Of a stretch of DNA of 64,000 bases, positions 27,773 to 36,438 are shown piece after piece. Numbering within the stretch: position 1 is the first letter of the stretch; each line of letters begins with the position of its first letter. This DNA comes from an uncultured Clostridium sp. (GTDB taxonomy: Bacteria > Bacillota > Clostridia > Lachnospirales > Lachnospiraceae), in contig CAMMNN010000014.1 of assembly GCA_946498245.1 (NCBI GenBank), positions 1-64,000 on the forward strand, in the 5' to 3' direction. Made by a program: the position numbers and the translations under genes. The notes beneath the pieces were generated by a model. That model had not been told where the DNA came from. It did not search any database and saw nothing but the letters and a program-made list of their open reading frames with translations.

Positions 27773-29350
27773 AGTTCCCGGCGGGCTGCTCCGGCGTTTC
27801 TCCTCATTGGGAGTGATTCCAAACTGTTTTTTGTAGGTAGAGGAAAAATGGCTGAAATTGGAGTAGCCCAATTTTACGGCAATATGGCTGATGGGAAGAT
27901 CCGTATCCTGAAGAAGCTGTCTGGCCGCCAGCATTTTCTGCTGTATGATGTAGCTTTTTACGGATATTCCTGTTTCCTTTTTAAAAATCCGGGTAATGTA
28001 GTCGCTGTTTAAATGAATCTGGCCGGCAATATCTTCTTTCATAATATTTTCACCCAGATGACTGTTAATATAGCGTTTAATCAATTCCGTAATTTCCTTC
28101 TGGCTGGTGTCCATTTCCACAGGGCTGTAGGCCGACGCCACGTGGCGGATCAGCCTGTTCATCTGATCCAGGGATTTCATGCCATTGCGGTACAGTTCCA
28201 ATTCCTCGGCTGTGTGAAACAGCTCCGACATATTTTTTCCGTTCATCTCTCTGCTGGCTCCGTATAGCATCTGCATAAATTCCTGGTAAAATTCCAAAAG
28301 CGTGCCTGCATCCAGCCGTCCCATTCCGGCCAGCTCCGACAAAAGGCCCTCTGCAGCCCGCTCCATCTTTTCAGGCTGGCCGGTTCCCAGCCATACCTTC
28401 CACTGCCGCATTTCCTTTCCAAAAGCAATCTGGCTTTCCATCTCAGGAAGACCGGAGGAAAAGATCCCGCTTTTTCCCGTTACATTGCTTTCCTTTCTTT
28501 TTACCAGCTTCCGGTAAAGCTCCGGCAAAGCGGCAAACTCCGCTGCCCTTCCGGGATACAGGGCCGGACGGCAGGGCATATACAGCTCAAAAACCGCAGA
28601 GAGGTACTGAAGCTGCTTCGTCAGTTCCCCTTCTGTCATAGCCTCTTTCCTGCTTTGAATGCCGAAAGCGTACACATCGGATTCCGTCATGGCGGCGGCT
28701 GTCCAAAACAGAGAGGAATTGAAAATATCCGCCAAAAGGCTGTCCAACACTACCGTCAGGGCGGATTCGTCCCAGAGGGCCTTTCCTTCCCTCCATTCTA
28801 CTGTCTGCAGCAAAACCAGCCAAAGCGCCGCTTTCTTCTCTGGCACTTCTAACATTGCCGCCGCTTTCTTTCCGCCCCCTCTCTCCATGAGGCAGTCCTT
28901 CCAAACGCTTTGAAAGAAATAGCCCTGGGTTTCTTCAAAGGCCCTGGCTTTGTTCAGGGTTTTCGTCTTTCTCTCGTCCTCTGCAATATCCCTCAGCGCT
29001 TTCCGAACCACTTCCGCCACTTCTTCATAGGGCGCCGGCTGAAGGATATAATCCACTGCCCTGAGTTCCAGCGCCTCTTTGGCGTATTCAAATTCCGAAT
29101 GGCAGGTGAGATAAATCAGTTTTGTACCATATCCCATGGATCGGACCCACCTTCCCAGTTGGATCCCGTTTTCCACCGGCATTTCAATGTCACAGATCAT
29201 AATGTCCGGAACACCTTTCTGAAAAACGATTCGGGCCTCCATAGCGTTCCGTGCTGTGGCAACTTCCCCGATTCCCTCTCTCTTCCAGTCAATTTCTTCT
29301 GAAAGCCCTTTTAATGTCGCAAGCTGATCATCCACTATCAGCAGTTTCAT
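27764..29350 (-). CDS. YesN-type response regulator with AraC output domain
   Basis: 528-residue response regulator. The receiver covers about residues 1-120, with the acidic pair DDQ at the start and the phosphorylated Asp in MICDIEMP. A poorly conserved middle region of about 300 residues follows, then an AraC-type double helix-turn-helix at about 420-520 (EDIAGQIHLNSDYITRIFKK and GYSNFSHFSSTYKK). Such proteins with YesM kinases control carbohydrate ABC operons in Firmicutes. The start ATG overlaps the kinase stop by 4 bp. The target is likely the sulfatase/ABC operon about 2 kb away; this is inference. Confidence 0.92.
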   Translation of the reverse strand: MKLLIVDDQLATLKGLSEEIDWKREGIGEVATARNAMEARIVFQKGVPDIMICDIEMPVENGIQLGRWVRSMGYGTKLIYLTCHSEFEYAKEALELRAVDYILQPAPYEEVAEVVRKALRDIAEDERKTKTLNKARAFEETQGYFFQSVWKDCLMERGGGKKAAAMLEVPEKKAALWLVLLQTVEWREGKALWDESALTVVLDSLLADIFNSSLFWTAAAMTESDVYAFGIQSRKEAMTEGELTKQLQYLSAVFELYMPCRPALYPGRAAEFAALPELYRKLVKRKESNVTGKSGIFSSGLPEMESQIAFGKEMRQWKVWLGTGQPEKMERAAEGLLSELAGMGRLDAGTLLEFYQEFMQMLYGASREMNGKNMSELFHTAEELELYRNGMKSLDQMNRLIRHVASAYSPVEMDTSQKEITELIKRYINSHLGENIMKEDIAGQIHLNSDYITRIFKKETGISVKSYIIQQKMLAARQLLQDTDLPISHIAVKLGYSNFSHFSSTYKKQFGITPNEEKRRSSPPGTLE

Positions 29351-31044
29351 ATTGCTTTACCCCTTTCCAGCGGAATAATTACCTCTATATTGGCTCCGTC
29401 CGTGTTTCCAAATATCATTGAGCAGTCCGGGCCGTACAGCATCCGGATCCGTTCCAGCACATTGCAGATTCCGATATGACCTTCCTCTGCCAGACTCTCC
29501 CGATCTGCATTGAGCTTATAAAGCATCTCTTCCCCAAAGCCAGGGCCATTATCCTGTACTGACAAATCCACGTACCGATCCTCATCTAAAACCCGCACGG
29601 ACGCATGGACTGTAATTTCCAGCTTCCTCCCCGGCTCCATTCCGTATTTGCAGCAGTTTTCCATTAAAGTCAGCAGACTCACAGGAGGCACATAAAAATC
29701 TCTGAGTTTTTCGTCCATGCATACCGTAAGCTGCGGTTTTTCCTCCTGGCCGACGCCCTGAAGCTCAATATAGTTCCGGCACATATCCAGCTCTTCCGCC
29801 AGAGGCACCGTATTTTTCCCAATGTCCAAAGTATACCGGAGATGGACGGAAAGAAGCAGTACCATTTTCTGGATATTTTCAATGTTTCCGGAACGTGCCA
29901 TGGCGTATATATTTTTCAGGCAGTTGAGGAAAAAGTGCCGCCGGATCTGAAGGCGCAGGGCGTTCATCTGGGAGGTCTTTGCCTGGATTTGGTTCTCATA
30001 AGTCTGAAGCTTCAAATGTTCAACGGTATCTACCATGTTATTGAAGGTTTCATTAATATAAGAAAATTCCCGGCTTTTGAAATCCTCAGCCCTGGCAGAA
30101 AGATTTCCTTTTCCAATGTCCTCCATAACTCTGAGAAGCCTCTTTAGCGGCCGGAAAAAGGCAGCTTCCATACTAAGCCAAACTAAAACAAAGGTCAGAA
30201 TTACTACTCCTACGAAAGCCCACACCATAATGTCCAGCCATTCCCAGCTATAGCTATAGCGAACTCCATAGATAGCCGTCATTCCCTGAACAGAATCCGC
30301 AATAACCAGGTATCGGTTTCCTCCGCTTTCCACTAATTGGTAGTCGCCATCCAAATCCATTTCCGTCAAATCTCCCTGGTAGTTTCTCAGCCAGTGAGCA
30401 TCTGTAATAAGGGTTCTGTTTTTAAGGAAAGCCACCGGGGCCGACAATTTATACTCCGTCTGGGCCATAGCCGTCAGCCTCTCCAAATCCATTACCATAG
30501 TACAGTAAGCCCTTTCGTAAGAAATGGTCCGAACCATCAAGGGCCTACCAGTTTCTTTCGTCAGTTTCCACCCGCTGCCTTCTTCATTTTCTTTGGCAGA
30601 GTGGAATGAGGCCGTCATGGTTTCCATAGCTTCCTTCTGCTCCAGAGTATAATGAGTGCTTTCCCCATACAGGGCAATCTGCTCATCCATTCCCTCTGCA
30701 TAGAAAAAAATCCCGCTGATATTCTGGTTATTCTCTAAAATAATCTTTGCTTCCTCTACGGGTTTTTCCAATGCTTCCAAAACTTTCTCCTGTGAATCGG
30801 CCAAAGCCGCCTGACGGAAATTTTCCCCGGCCCAGCACTCCACATTTAAAAAAATATCGCCTTTCCTCATCTGCTCCTCTACGTCTGTACAAAACATCTG
30901 CAGAGATTCCTGGTAGCCTTTTGCCAATTGAAGGTTTATCCTTTCCGTCACCCGGTTTGTATAGCTGCGAAATAGCAGCATAAAGGGAATCTGTATCACC
31001 AGAATAATAATAACCGCTCTGTAGCGAATTGAAAGTTTCTTCAA
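29347..31044 (-). CDS. YesM-type sensor histidine kinase
   Basis: 565-residue membrane kinase. Transmembrane segments lie near residues 6-25 and 275-300, enclosing an extracellular sensor domain of about 250 residues, followed by a HAMP-like linker, the His_kinase domain with the phospho-accepting His in RRHFFLNCLKNI, and a C-terminal ATPase domain with QDNGPGFGEEM. I place the start at TTG 31044, because AGAGGAGG ends 6 bases before it; the longer frame to a GTG at 31068 would put that site inside the gene. It is cotranscribed with the response regulator. Confidence 0.88.
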   Translation of the reverse strand: MKKLSIRYRAVIIILVIQIPFMLLFRSYTNRVTERINLQLAKGYQESLQMFCTDVEEQMRKGDIFLNVECWAGENFRQAALADSQEKVLEALEKPVEEAKIILENNQNISGIFFYAEGMDEQIALYGESTHYTLEQKEAMETMTASFHSAKENEEGSGWKLTKETGRPLMVRTISYERAYCTMVMDLERLTAMAQTEYKLSAPVAFLKNRTLITDAHWLRNYQGDLTEMDLDGDYQLVESGGNRYLVIADSVQGMTAIYGVRYSYSWEWLDIMVWAFVGVVILTFVLVWLSMEAAFFRPLKRLLRVMEDIGKGNLSARAEDFKSREFSYINETFNNMVDTVEHLKLQTYENQIQAKTSQMNALRLQIRRHFFLNCLKNIYAMARSGNIENIQKMVLLLSVHLRYTLDIGKNTVPLAEELDMCRNYIELQGVGQEEKPQLTVCMDEKLRDFYVPPVSLLTLMENCCKYGMEPGRKLEITVHASVRVLDEDRYVDLSVQDNGPGFGEEMLYKLNADRESLAEEGHIGICNVLERIRMLYGPDCSMIFGNTDGANIEVIIPLERGKAI

Positions 31045-31150
31045 GACAGGCCTCCTCTTCTGGCGCACTTTGTGCAGTATAATAGGTTATTATATAATAC
31101 TTCCTTTTTTTCGGATACTTAATAACCGCAATGTTGATACCACTTTTACG

Positions 31151-31190
31151 AAAAAAGGATACGGCTCCATTTTCAGGTTCCGTATCCTTC
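31151..31190 (-). terminator. Intrinsic terminator after the SDR gene
   Basis: Minus-strand AAGGATACGG and CCGTATCCTT form a perfect 10-bp stem followed by TTTTT. It separates the SDR gene from the sensor kinase gene. Confidence 0.85.
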
Positions 31191-31245
31191 CATTACAGGC
31201 AAAGCCTTCTCTGCCCTTTTTCTTTATTTGTTTTCTGTCTCATGT

Positions 31246-32085
31246 TTATTCCTGTTTCTCCGGTTTTAAGGGGCCGTAAAAATAGCTGGCAGTAGCGCCG
31301 CCGTCAATTAAAATCGTCGTTCCTGTAATAAAAGCCCCCCTGTCGCTCATAAGCAACTCGGCCACATTTGCCACTTCGTCAGCCGTTCCCGGCCGGCCCG
31401 CAGGACAGTTGGCAAACATATTTTTGTAAAAATCTCCACGAGGGCCGTTAAACTCGTCCACTGCCAGAGGCGTAACGATAATGCCGGGAGCAATGCCGTT
31501 TAAACGCGCTCCCCGCTCTCCCCACTTTACGGCCTCTGCCATAACCCGTTTTTCATTGCAGCGTTTTGCCATCTGATAGGCATGGAGAGTATCCCGCAGA
31601 TTGCAGGGTTGTAAAATATCCAGATTTAACAGTTCTTCCGCAGGAGAAGAGGCAAGAAGTTCGTCCTCCCAGGCAGTCAGGGCGGGCATACGCCAACCGG
31701 ACTGGCTGGAAATAGTTACGCCGGTTCCGCCCCGTTTTATAACTTTTCCTGCTTCCTCTAACAAAACGGCGGTTCCGTAAAGGTCCACCTTTAAAATCGT
31801 CTCCACAGAGGCCTGACTGGGTGAAACGCCTGCGGCATTGACTAACGTTGAGATTTTCCCACATTCCTGACCACAGGCAATGAAATCCAAAATAGATTTC
31901 CGTGACGACAGATCCAGCTCCACAGGCTCTACGTCAAAGCCTGCGTTATTCATAATTTCTGCGGCGGCTCTGGCGTTTTCCAGATTTTTATCCCCTGCTA
32001 TAATCTTTTTTCCGTATCCCACTCTGCGGGCAATGGCCATGCCAATCTGTCCCGCTCCGGCCCAAAGCATAACGTCTTTTTTCAT
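31246..32085 (-). CDS. SDR-family oxidoreductase, 3-alpha-HSD/carbonyl-reductase-like
   Basis: 279-residue NAD(P)-dependent short-chain dehydrogenase. The cofactor loop is GAGQIG at about residues 9-14, NAAG follows near residue 88, the catalytic Ser is in TISSQSG and the Tyr-Lys pair in YQMAK. About 40 residues lie between Ser and Tyr instead of the usual dozen. That long insertion, with EAVKWGERGARLNGIAPG and IDGGATA near the end, resembles the 3-alpha-hydroxysteroid dehydrogenase/carbonyl reductase type. A steroid or bile-acid substrate is therefore possible but unproven. It lies downstream of a LysR gene on the same strand. Confidence 0.82.
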   Translation of the reverse strand: MKKDVMLWAGAGQIGMAIARRVGYGKKIIAGDKNLENARAAAEIMNNAGFDVEPVELDLSSRKSILDFIACGQECGKISTLVNAAGVSPSQASVETILKVDLYGTAVLLEEAGKVIKRGGTGVTISSQSGWRMPALTAWEDELLASSPAEELLNLDILQPCNLRDTLHAYQMAKRCNEKRVMAEAVKWGERGARLNGIAPGIIVTPLAVDEFNGPRGDFYKNMFANCPAGRPGTADEVANVAELLMSDRGAFITGTTILIDGGATASYFYGPLKPEKQE

Positions 32086-32237
32086 CTTTATTCCCCTTCT
32101 CTTTACCGATTTTGCGCTGTCACGCTGCTTCTGTCTTTTATTTTACAGATTTTTGCAGCAATGGCAATTTCGGTTTCAGGGAAATTCCATAAGAAAAACT
32201 TATGAGTTTACTAATAAAAGAAAAAACCAAAAGGACT

Positions 32238-33128
32238 TTATTCCTGGTTCTGAAACTGTTCTTTTAATATTTCCGCAAAGGCCTCAATATAGTAACCGGA
32301 GTTATCGGCTTTCCAAAATGCACAGTATTTCCGTTTAATCGGTTTCTTTCTCCGTGTCAGGCCAATGCGGCAAACCGCCGTTTCCTGAAACGAAGGATTC
32401 CTTATCCCATCGACGGGCATAAAGCCTTTTCCGCCTAAAACCATAAGGCGGGCTTCTTCCAGATTTTCAGCAAAAATAATTTCGCTTTTGATCCCTATAA
32501 TCTCCCGGTAATAAATGCGTTCATTTTCCTGCTGGCCTAATGAGGCAATAAGGATACACGGCACGTTTTTCAGCTCCTCCGCTTCAACGCTTTCCCGGGC
32601 CGACAGGCTGCTGCGGGCCGCAATTTCAATGCAGCATTCCCTTACAGCCAGTACAGAGTTGACATACTCGTCTGAAAAAGCCCTTCTCTGGTCGCTGAGA
32701 ATCAAGTCCACATTTCCCAGGCGGAGTTCGTTATATAATTCCTCATGGCTGCCGTTTATAATCCGGACGGAAACCTTCGGGTATTCTTCCGAAAATGCAG
32801 CAACCGCCATTTGAAATTCCACTCCACCGTAACATTTTAAGTAGCCGATACGCAGTTCCGCCGTTTCGCTTCTGGCAATGCGGGCCGTTTCTCTGCACAG
32901 CTTTTCGAAATCCTCCATCAGTGTCAGGCTTTGCTTATAAAAGTACTCGCCTGCTGGAGTCAGGGAAATCCTGCGGTTTTGGCGGTTTAAGAGCGTGACG
33001 CCCAACTCCCGTTCCAGAGCCCGCATCTGCTGAGAAATCGCGGACTGTGAAATGTAACATTCTTCTGCCGCTTCCGTAAAGCTTTTATTTCGCACAACGG
33101 CCTGAAAGTATTTTATTTGTTTTATCAT
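32238..33128 (-). CDS. LysR-family transcriptional regulator
   Basis: 296-residue LysR regulator. The helix-turn-helix is at residues 1-60 (SFTEAAEECYISQSAISQQM and RALERELGVTLLNR), the effector domain at about 90-290. The start ATG has GGGAGC upstream. It lies 152 bp upstream of the SDR gene on the same strand, and no divergent partner is present, so its target may be the SDR gene. Confidence 0.9.
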   Translation of the reverse strand: MIKQIKYFQAVVRNKSFTEAAEECYISQSAISQQMRALERELGVTLLNRQNRRISLTPAGEYFYKQSLTLMEDFEKLCRETARIARSETAELRIGYLKCYGGVEFQMAVAAFSEEYPKVSVRIINGSHEELYNELRLGNVDLILSDQRRAFSDEYVNSVLAVRECCIEIAARSSLSARESVEAEELKNVPCILIASLGQQENERIYYREIIGIKSEIIFAENLEEARLMVLGGKGFMPVDGIRNPSFQETAVCRIGLTRRKKPIKRKYCAFWKADNSGYYIEAFAEILKEQFQNQE

Positions 33129-33158
33129 TCTGCTCCCGTTTCCGGATTCCTTTTTTCC

Positions 33159-34823
33159 TTACTCCTGCTCTGCCAGTACCAGGGCCGGAACAAGCTGCTT
33201 TTTCCTGGAAACGACCCCCGGAAGGGTAACGTAATGGGTATCCGGCTCCTCGTCTCCCTCCAGGTGGAAGGCTTTTGCCACTAGCTGTCCGGCTCCCTGG
33301 CCCTCATACAGCAGATCCGTAGACTCCGTAATAATATTGGTCAGCATGAAGAACATCATATCTGTGTTTTTATCTTCTCTCGCTTTTTTGATGTATTCTC
33401 CCATTCTCACTCTGAGGCCCGCCAGCTCTTCTTCATTCAGGGAGCTGACCTGTCCCACGCCCAGGATCAGCTTGCCCGCCGTAAAGGTCTTAAAGTCCTG
33501 ATAGAAAATTTCCACATCACTTTTGCCCTTTAGGTTGCTGGCAGCCGCAAACATATTTCCGGCATACTTTTCAATCTCTACTCCCGCCATATCCGCCAGT
33601 TTCATAGCAGCCGCCCGGTCTACTGCCGTGCAGGTAGGGGAGCGGAACAGCAAGGTATCTGATATAATTGCGCTGCAGAGAAGGCCTGCAATAGCCGGTT
33701 CAATCTCAACTCCGGCTTCCTGGTACATCTGGTAGACAATGGTAGCCGTGCACCCTAAAGGCTGGTTGCGGAAAAATACGGGGGAAATCGTCTCTACCGT
33801 TCCCAGGCGGTGGTGGTCAATAATCTCCCGGATGTCCGCCGCCTCAATTCCCTCTACGGCCTGACTCCGTTCATTGTGATCCACCAGAATAATCTGTTTG
33901 CCTCTGGCTCCCAGCAGGTTCCGCCGGGAAATCATGCCTTTGTAGAGTCCGTTTTTATCCAGTATGGGGAAGTCCCGGTGACGCTTGCTTGCCATAACGT
34001 CGCGGATTTCGTCAATGTAATCGTCTTCCTCAAAAGAAATGAGTTTTTCTGTTTTCATAAAGTAATTAACCGGCATACTCTGGTTAATCAGACGGGCCGT
34101 AGTATACGTATCATAGGCTGTGGCAATCACCGTACAGCCGTGCTGCTCCGCCAGTTTGCGTATGGTGAGGGAAGCGCCGGCTCCTTCGCAGATAATAATG
34201 CAGTCCGCCTCCATCTCAATGGCACAGAGCTGGGATTCGTACCGGTTTCCCAAAATTACCAAATCGTGGGGCTCAATATAAAATTCCATCAGATCCGGAT
34301 TGGCCGCCGCTACCAGTACTTTGCCCTGGCTGAAATACGCGTCGGCATCCCCAACTATCAGATCCGCTTCCAGGGTATCCAAAATATTGGAATACTGGGT
34401 ATTGGCTTTGGAAAGAATACTGCTGTCATAAATATTCATGTAGGATTTGGTAATATCCCCTACTGTAATCAATCCCTCCAGCGCCCCGTTTTCCGTCACT
34501 ACCGGCAAAGTGACCACGTTGCCGGCCTGCATTAAATTCCATGCTTTTTTCAGAGAAATATTCCGTTCTACTCCGGGCGTGGAGCGGATCTCTATGTCCT
34601 TCACCTGTGTCCTTACGTTCTTTATAAGCCGGGGTTCTTTCATGTTAAAATAGTCCAGAACGTATCGCGTTTCCGCGTTAATATTTCCCGCTCTGGCTGG
34701 CTCATAATAGGTTCCCGTTACCTTGGTTTTTAAATTTGCGTAGCAAATCGCAGAACAAATGGAATCCGTGTCCGGATTTCTGTGTCCGATTACTATGGGG
34801 TTTCTCTGAACAGCTTCTGCCAT
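33159..34823 (-). CDS. CBS-domain manganese-dependent inorganic pyrophosphatase (family II)
   Basis: 554-residue family II pyrophosphatase with a regulatory insert, as in Clostridia. The DHH domain begins with HRNPDTDSICSA (residues 13-24). The insert has two CBS modules with a DRTGG domain between them (about residues 70-300). The catalytic part resumes with LVDHNERSQ and DHHRLG and ends with the DHHA2 domain. The enzyme hydrolyses pyrophosphate in the cytoplasm; the CBS pair is known to bind AMP, ADP or Ap4A in relatives. ATG 34823 has AAGGAGG. The gene is monocistronic. Confidence 0.92.
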   Translation of the reverse strand: MAEAVQRNPIVIGHRNPDTDSICSAICYANLKTKVTGTYYEPARAGNINAETRYVLDYFNMKEPRLIKNVRTQVKDIEIRSTPGVERNISLKKAWNLMQAGNVVTLPVVTENGALEGLITVGDITKSYMNIYDSSILSKANTQYSNILDTLEADLIVGDADAYFSQGKVLVAAANPDLMEFYIEPHDLVILGNRYESQLCAIEMEADCIIICEGAGASLTIRKLAEQHGCTVIATAYDTYTTARLINQSMPVNYFMKTEKLISFEEDDYIDEIRDVMASKRHRDFPILDKNGLYKGMISRRNLLGARGKQIILVDHNERSQAVEGIEAADIREIIDHHRLGTVETISPVFFRNQPLGCTATIVYQMYQEAGVEIEPAIAGLLCSAIISDTLLFRSPTCTAVDRAAAMKLADMAGVEIEKYAGNMFAAASNLKGKSDVEIFYQDFKTFTAGKLILGVGQVSSLNEEELAGLRVRMGEYIKKAREDKNTDMMFFMLTNIITESTDLLYEGQGAGQLVAKAFHLEGDEEPDTHYVTLPGVVSRKKQLVPALVLAEQE

Positions 34824-34973
34824 TTTTCCCTCCTCCTTGTCCGTTTCCTAAGTGTAACAATCTGTTTACAACCCGTTCATGCCTTGTTCATATTTTGTTT
34901 TTATACTAATTGCATAGAAACAAATAAGCATTTTATCTATTTCTTGTTATTTTGCACATAGATTTTTCATAAT

Positions 34974-35000
34974 TGCCCCGGTTGTCCATTCGCCGGGGCC
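34974..35000. other. GC-rich hairpin between nucleotidyltransferase and pyrophosphatase genes
   Basis: GCCCCGG and CCGGGGC form a 7-bp stem with an 11-base loop, 54 bp after the nucleotidyltransferase stop. It has no T-run on either strand, so it may be an mRNA end or a weak terminator. The rest of the 230-bp gap is AT-rich and shows no gene. Confidence 0.35.
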
Positions 35001-35053
35001 TCCTCATGTCTGAAATACTCTTGGATTTTGACAGCGAAGAAGTCCTGCAGTTT

Positions 35054-35974
35054 TTAAGAAAACAGCTTTTCCTTATAGACGCCTTCTTCAATCAGCTTTC
35101 TTAGCGCATTTACCACGGCCTCACGATCTTCTTTGTAGGTCACTCCAAACCATTTATCCGGCGTACTCAAAATCTTTACATTAGCCTGCCCGGATTTTAC
35201 CATTTTATCAATAATTCTGGGAAGCAGATACTCCTTCTTTAAATCTCCCTCCGGGATAGAAGCCAAAAATTCCGGGAAGCCCCGTTCCAGCTCATCCAGG
35301 AAGCTGGCAGGCAGTCCCCACATATTCATGGATACCAGGCGGGTGGGATCCAGTGTCACGGTGTTTCCATTTTCGTCCTTCCCTTTCAGCCCTTCTGAAG
35401 TCATTTGAATATCGTAAGTTTCCGTCACTTCTTTTAACGTTCCGTCCTCATTGGCCGTGCAGACGCCCCGGGTTACGGAACCGTTTTCACTAAGGGTATT
35501 GGCCAGAACAAAACCGCTCATACACATATCATAAGGTTTTCCTTCTGACTTCATTTCTTCTGTCATATAGCGGTGCATACGGATAAAGCACTCTTTCCCG
35601 TAATAGTCATCAGCGTTAATGACCGCAAAGGGACCGTCTGCAAGCCCCTTTATGCTGAGAACTGCCTGTCCTGTTCCCCAAGGCTTCGTCCGGCCCGCCG
35701 GGACAGCAAATCCCGCCGGCAGATTATCCAGCTCCTGATAGGCATAGGCCACGTCAGCCAGCTTCTCAATCCGGTTTCCAATCACCTCTTTGAAATCCTT
35801 TTCCAAATCCCGCCGGATAATAAAAATAATCTTCTCAAACCCAGCTTCCAAAGCATCATGGATAGAATAATCCATAATAATTTCGCCGTTTGGCCCCACC
35901 GGAGCAAGCTGTTTAATCCCGCCGCCAAAGCGGCTGCCGATTCCCGCTGCCATAATCACCAGTGCTGTTTTCAT
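35054..35974 (-). CDS. Sugar-phosphate nucleotidyltransferase family protein
   Basis: 306-residue nucleotidyltransferase. The N-terminal loop IMAAGIGSRFGGGIKQL is the NTP-binding signature, and VINADDYYG carries the metal-binding Asp. The family joins a nucleotide to a sugar phosphate or similar acceptor, but the subgroup cannot be told; the second half lacks a hexapeptide acyltransferase repeat. ATG 35974 has AAGGAGG. A TGG-TATAGT extended -10 is present at 36016-36024 on the minus strand, next to the repeat array. It is a single gene. Confidence 0.82.
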   Translation of the reverse strand: MKTALVIMAAGIGSRFGGGIKQLAPVGPNGEIIMDYSIHDALEAGFEKIIFIIRRDLEKDFKEVIGNRIEKLADVAYAYQELDNLPAGFAVPAGRTKPWGTGQAVLSIKGLADGPFAVINADDYYGKECFIRMHRYMTEEMKSEGKPYDMCMSGFVLANTLSENGSVTRGVCTANEDGTLKEVTETYDIQMTSEGLKGKDENGNTVTLDPTRLVSMNMWGLPASFLDELERGFPEFLASIPEGDLKKEYLLPRIIDKMVKSGQANVKILSTPDKWFGVTYKEDREAVVNALRKLIEEGVYKEKLFS

Positions 35975-36028
35975 AACCGTCCTCCTTCAGTATTCAATAA
36001 CCATTCAGTGCTCATACTATACCATGTC

Positions 36029-36250
36029 CTTGTTCACGGGCATTCGCCCTATACGTACAATAAACGGCAAATCGGTCTGCAAGCAGCCCATTTGCCTTTT
36101 TCTTGTTCACGGGCATTCGCCCTATGCGTACAGCAAACGGCAAATCGGTCTGCAAGCAGCCCTTTGCCTTTTTCTTGTTCACGGGCATTCGCCCTATGCG
36201 TACAATAAACGGCAAATCGGTCTGCAAGCAGCCCATTTGCCTTTTTCTTG
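36029..36250. repeat. Three tandem copies of a 73-bp hairpin-forming repeat
   Basis: The unit occurs at 36029-36101, 36102-36173 and 36174-36246, with periods of 73, 72 and 73 and a few substitutions. Each copy holds GGGC-ATTC-GCCC and then a long imperfect hairpin: GGCAAAT at the left arm, ATTTGCC at the right, an inner CTG-CAAG-CAG stem, and TTTTT after it. The second copy lost one A in the right arm but still pairs. On the plus strand each unit therefore looks like a terminator. Frames shift between copies, so it is not coding. Confidence 0.85.
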
Positions 36251-36321
36251 TACGCGCACTGCTCATTGCTCTCGCGGATATTATATCACAAACAATCCGT
36301 GTTTCCTAGTCTCTTTGAATA

Positions 36322-36350
36322 TTGCATTTCAAACCTGCATATGCTATAAT
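36322..36350 (+). promoter_or_regulatory. Strong promoter with extended -10, facing away from the genes
   Basis: TTGCAT (36322-36327), a 17-base spacer and TATAAT (36345-36350) with TGC before it (extended -10). Only a terminator and no open reading frame lie downstream on this strand. Confidence 0.75.
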
Positions 36351-36356
36351 GCCTAT

Positions 36357-36428
36357 AGGCTAAGAGATAGAAGTTACCCACTATAGGTAGCAGACAAAAA
36401 CCCCAGTGTTGGCGCACTGGGGTTTTTT
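36357..36428 (+). ncRNA. Candidate small RNA between trpA and nucleotidyltransferase
   Basis: A near-consensus promoter at 36322-36350 is followed after about 72 nt by a strong terminator at 36396-36428 on the same strand. The intervening sequence has no start codon with a ribosome-binding site. Its 3' end is the terminator shared with the trp operon, whose transcript runs in the opposite direction, so the RNA would be antisense to the trp 3' end. No known RNA family recognised. It could also be a pervasive transcription start that the terminator blocks. Confidence 0.5.
36396..36428. terminator. Bidirectional terminator at the end of the trp operon
   Basis: CCCCAGTG (36401-36408) and CACTGGGG (36415-36422) with a 6-base loop have A-rich and T-rich flanks on both sides. 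It ends the trp transcript on the minus strand and the candidate small RNA on the plus strand. Confidence 0.9.
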
Positions 36429-36438
36429 ATTCCCTTTT

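Noticed and set aside
34997-35104. Small open frame starting MSEILLDFDSEE near the nucleotidyltransferase end
   Set aside because: It has no ribosome-binding site and overlaps the end of the nucleotidyltransferase gene on the other strand. It is too short to support.
36029-36250. CRISPR array
   Set aside because: The whole 73-bp unit repeats, there are no unique spacers and no cas genes. It is a tandem hairpin repeat.
36012-36386. Open frames on both strands through the 73-bp repeats
   Set aside because: The repeat periods of 73 and 72 shift the frame between copies and the sequence is explained by nested hairpins. The repeated peptide has no family match I know.
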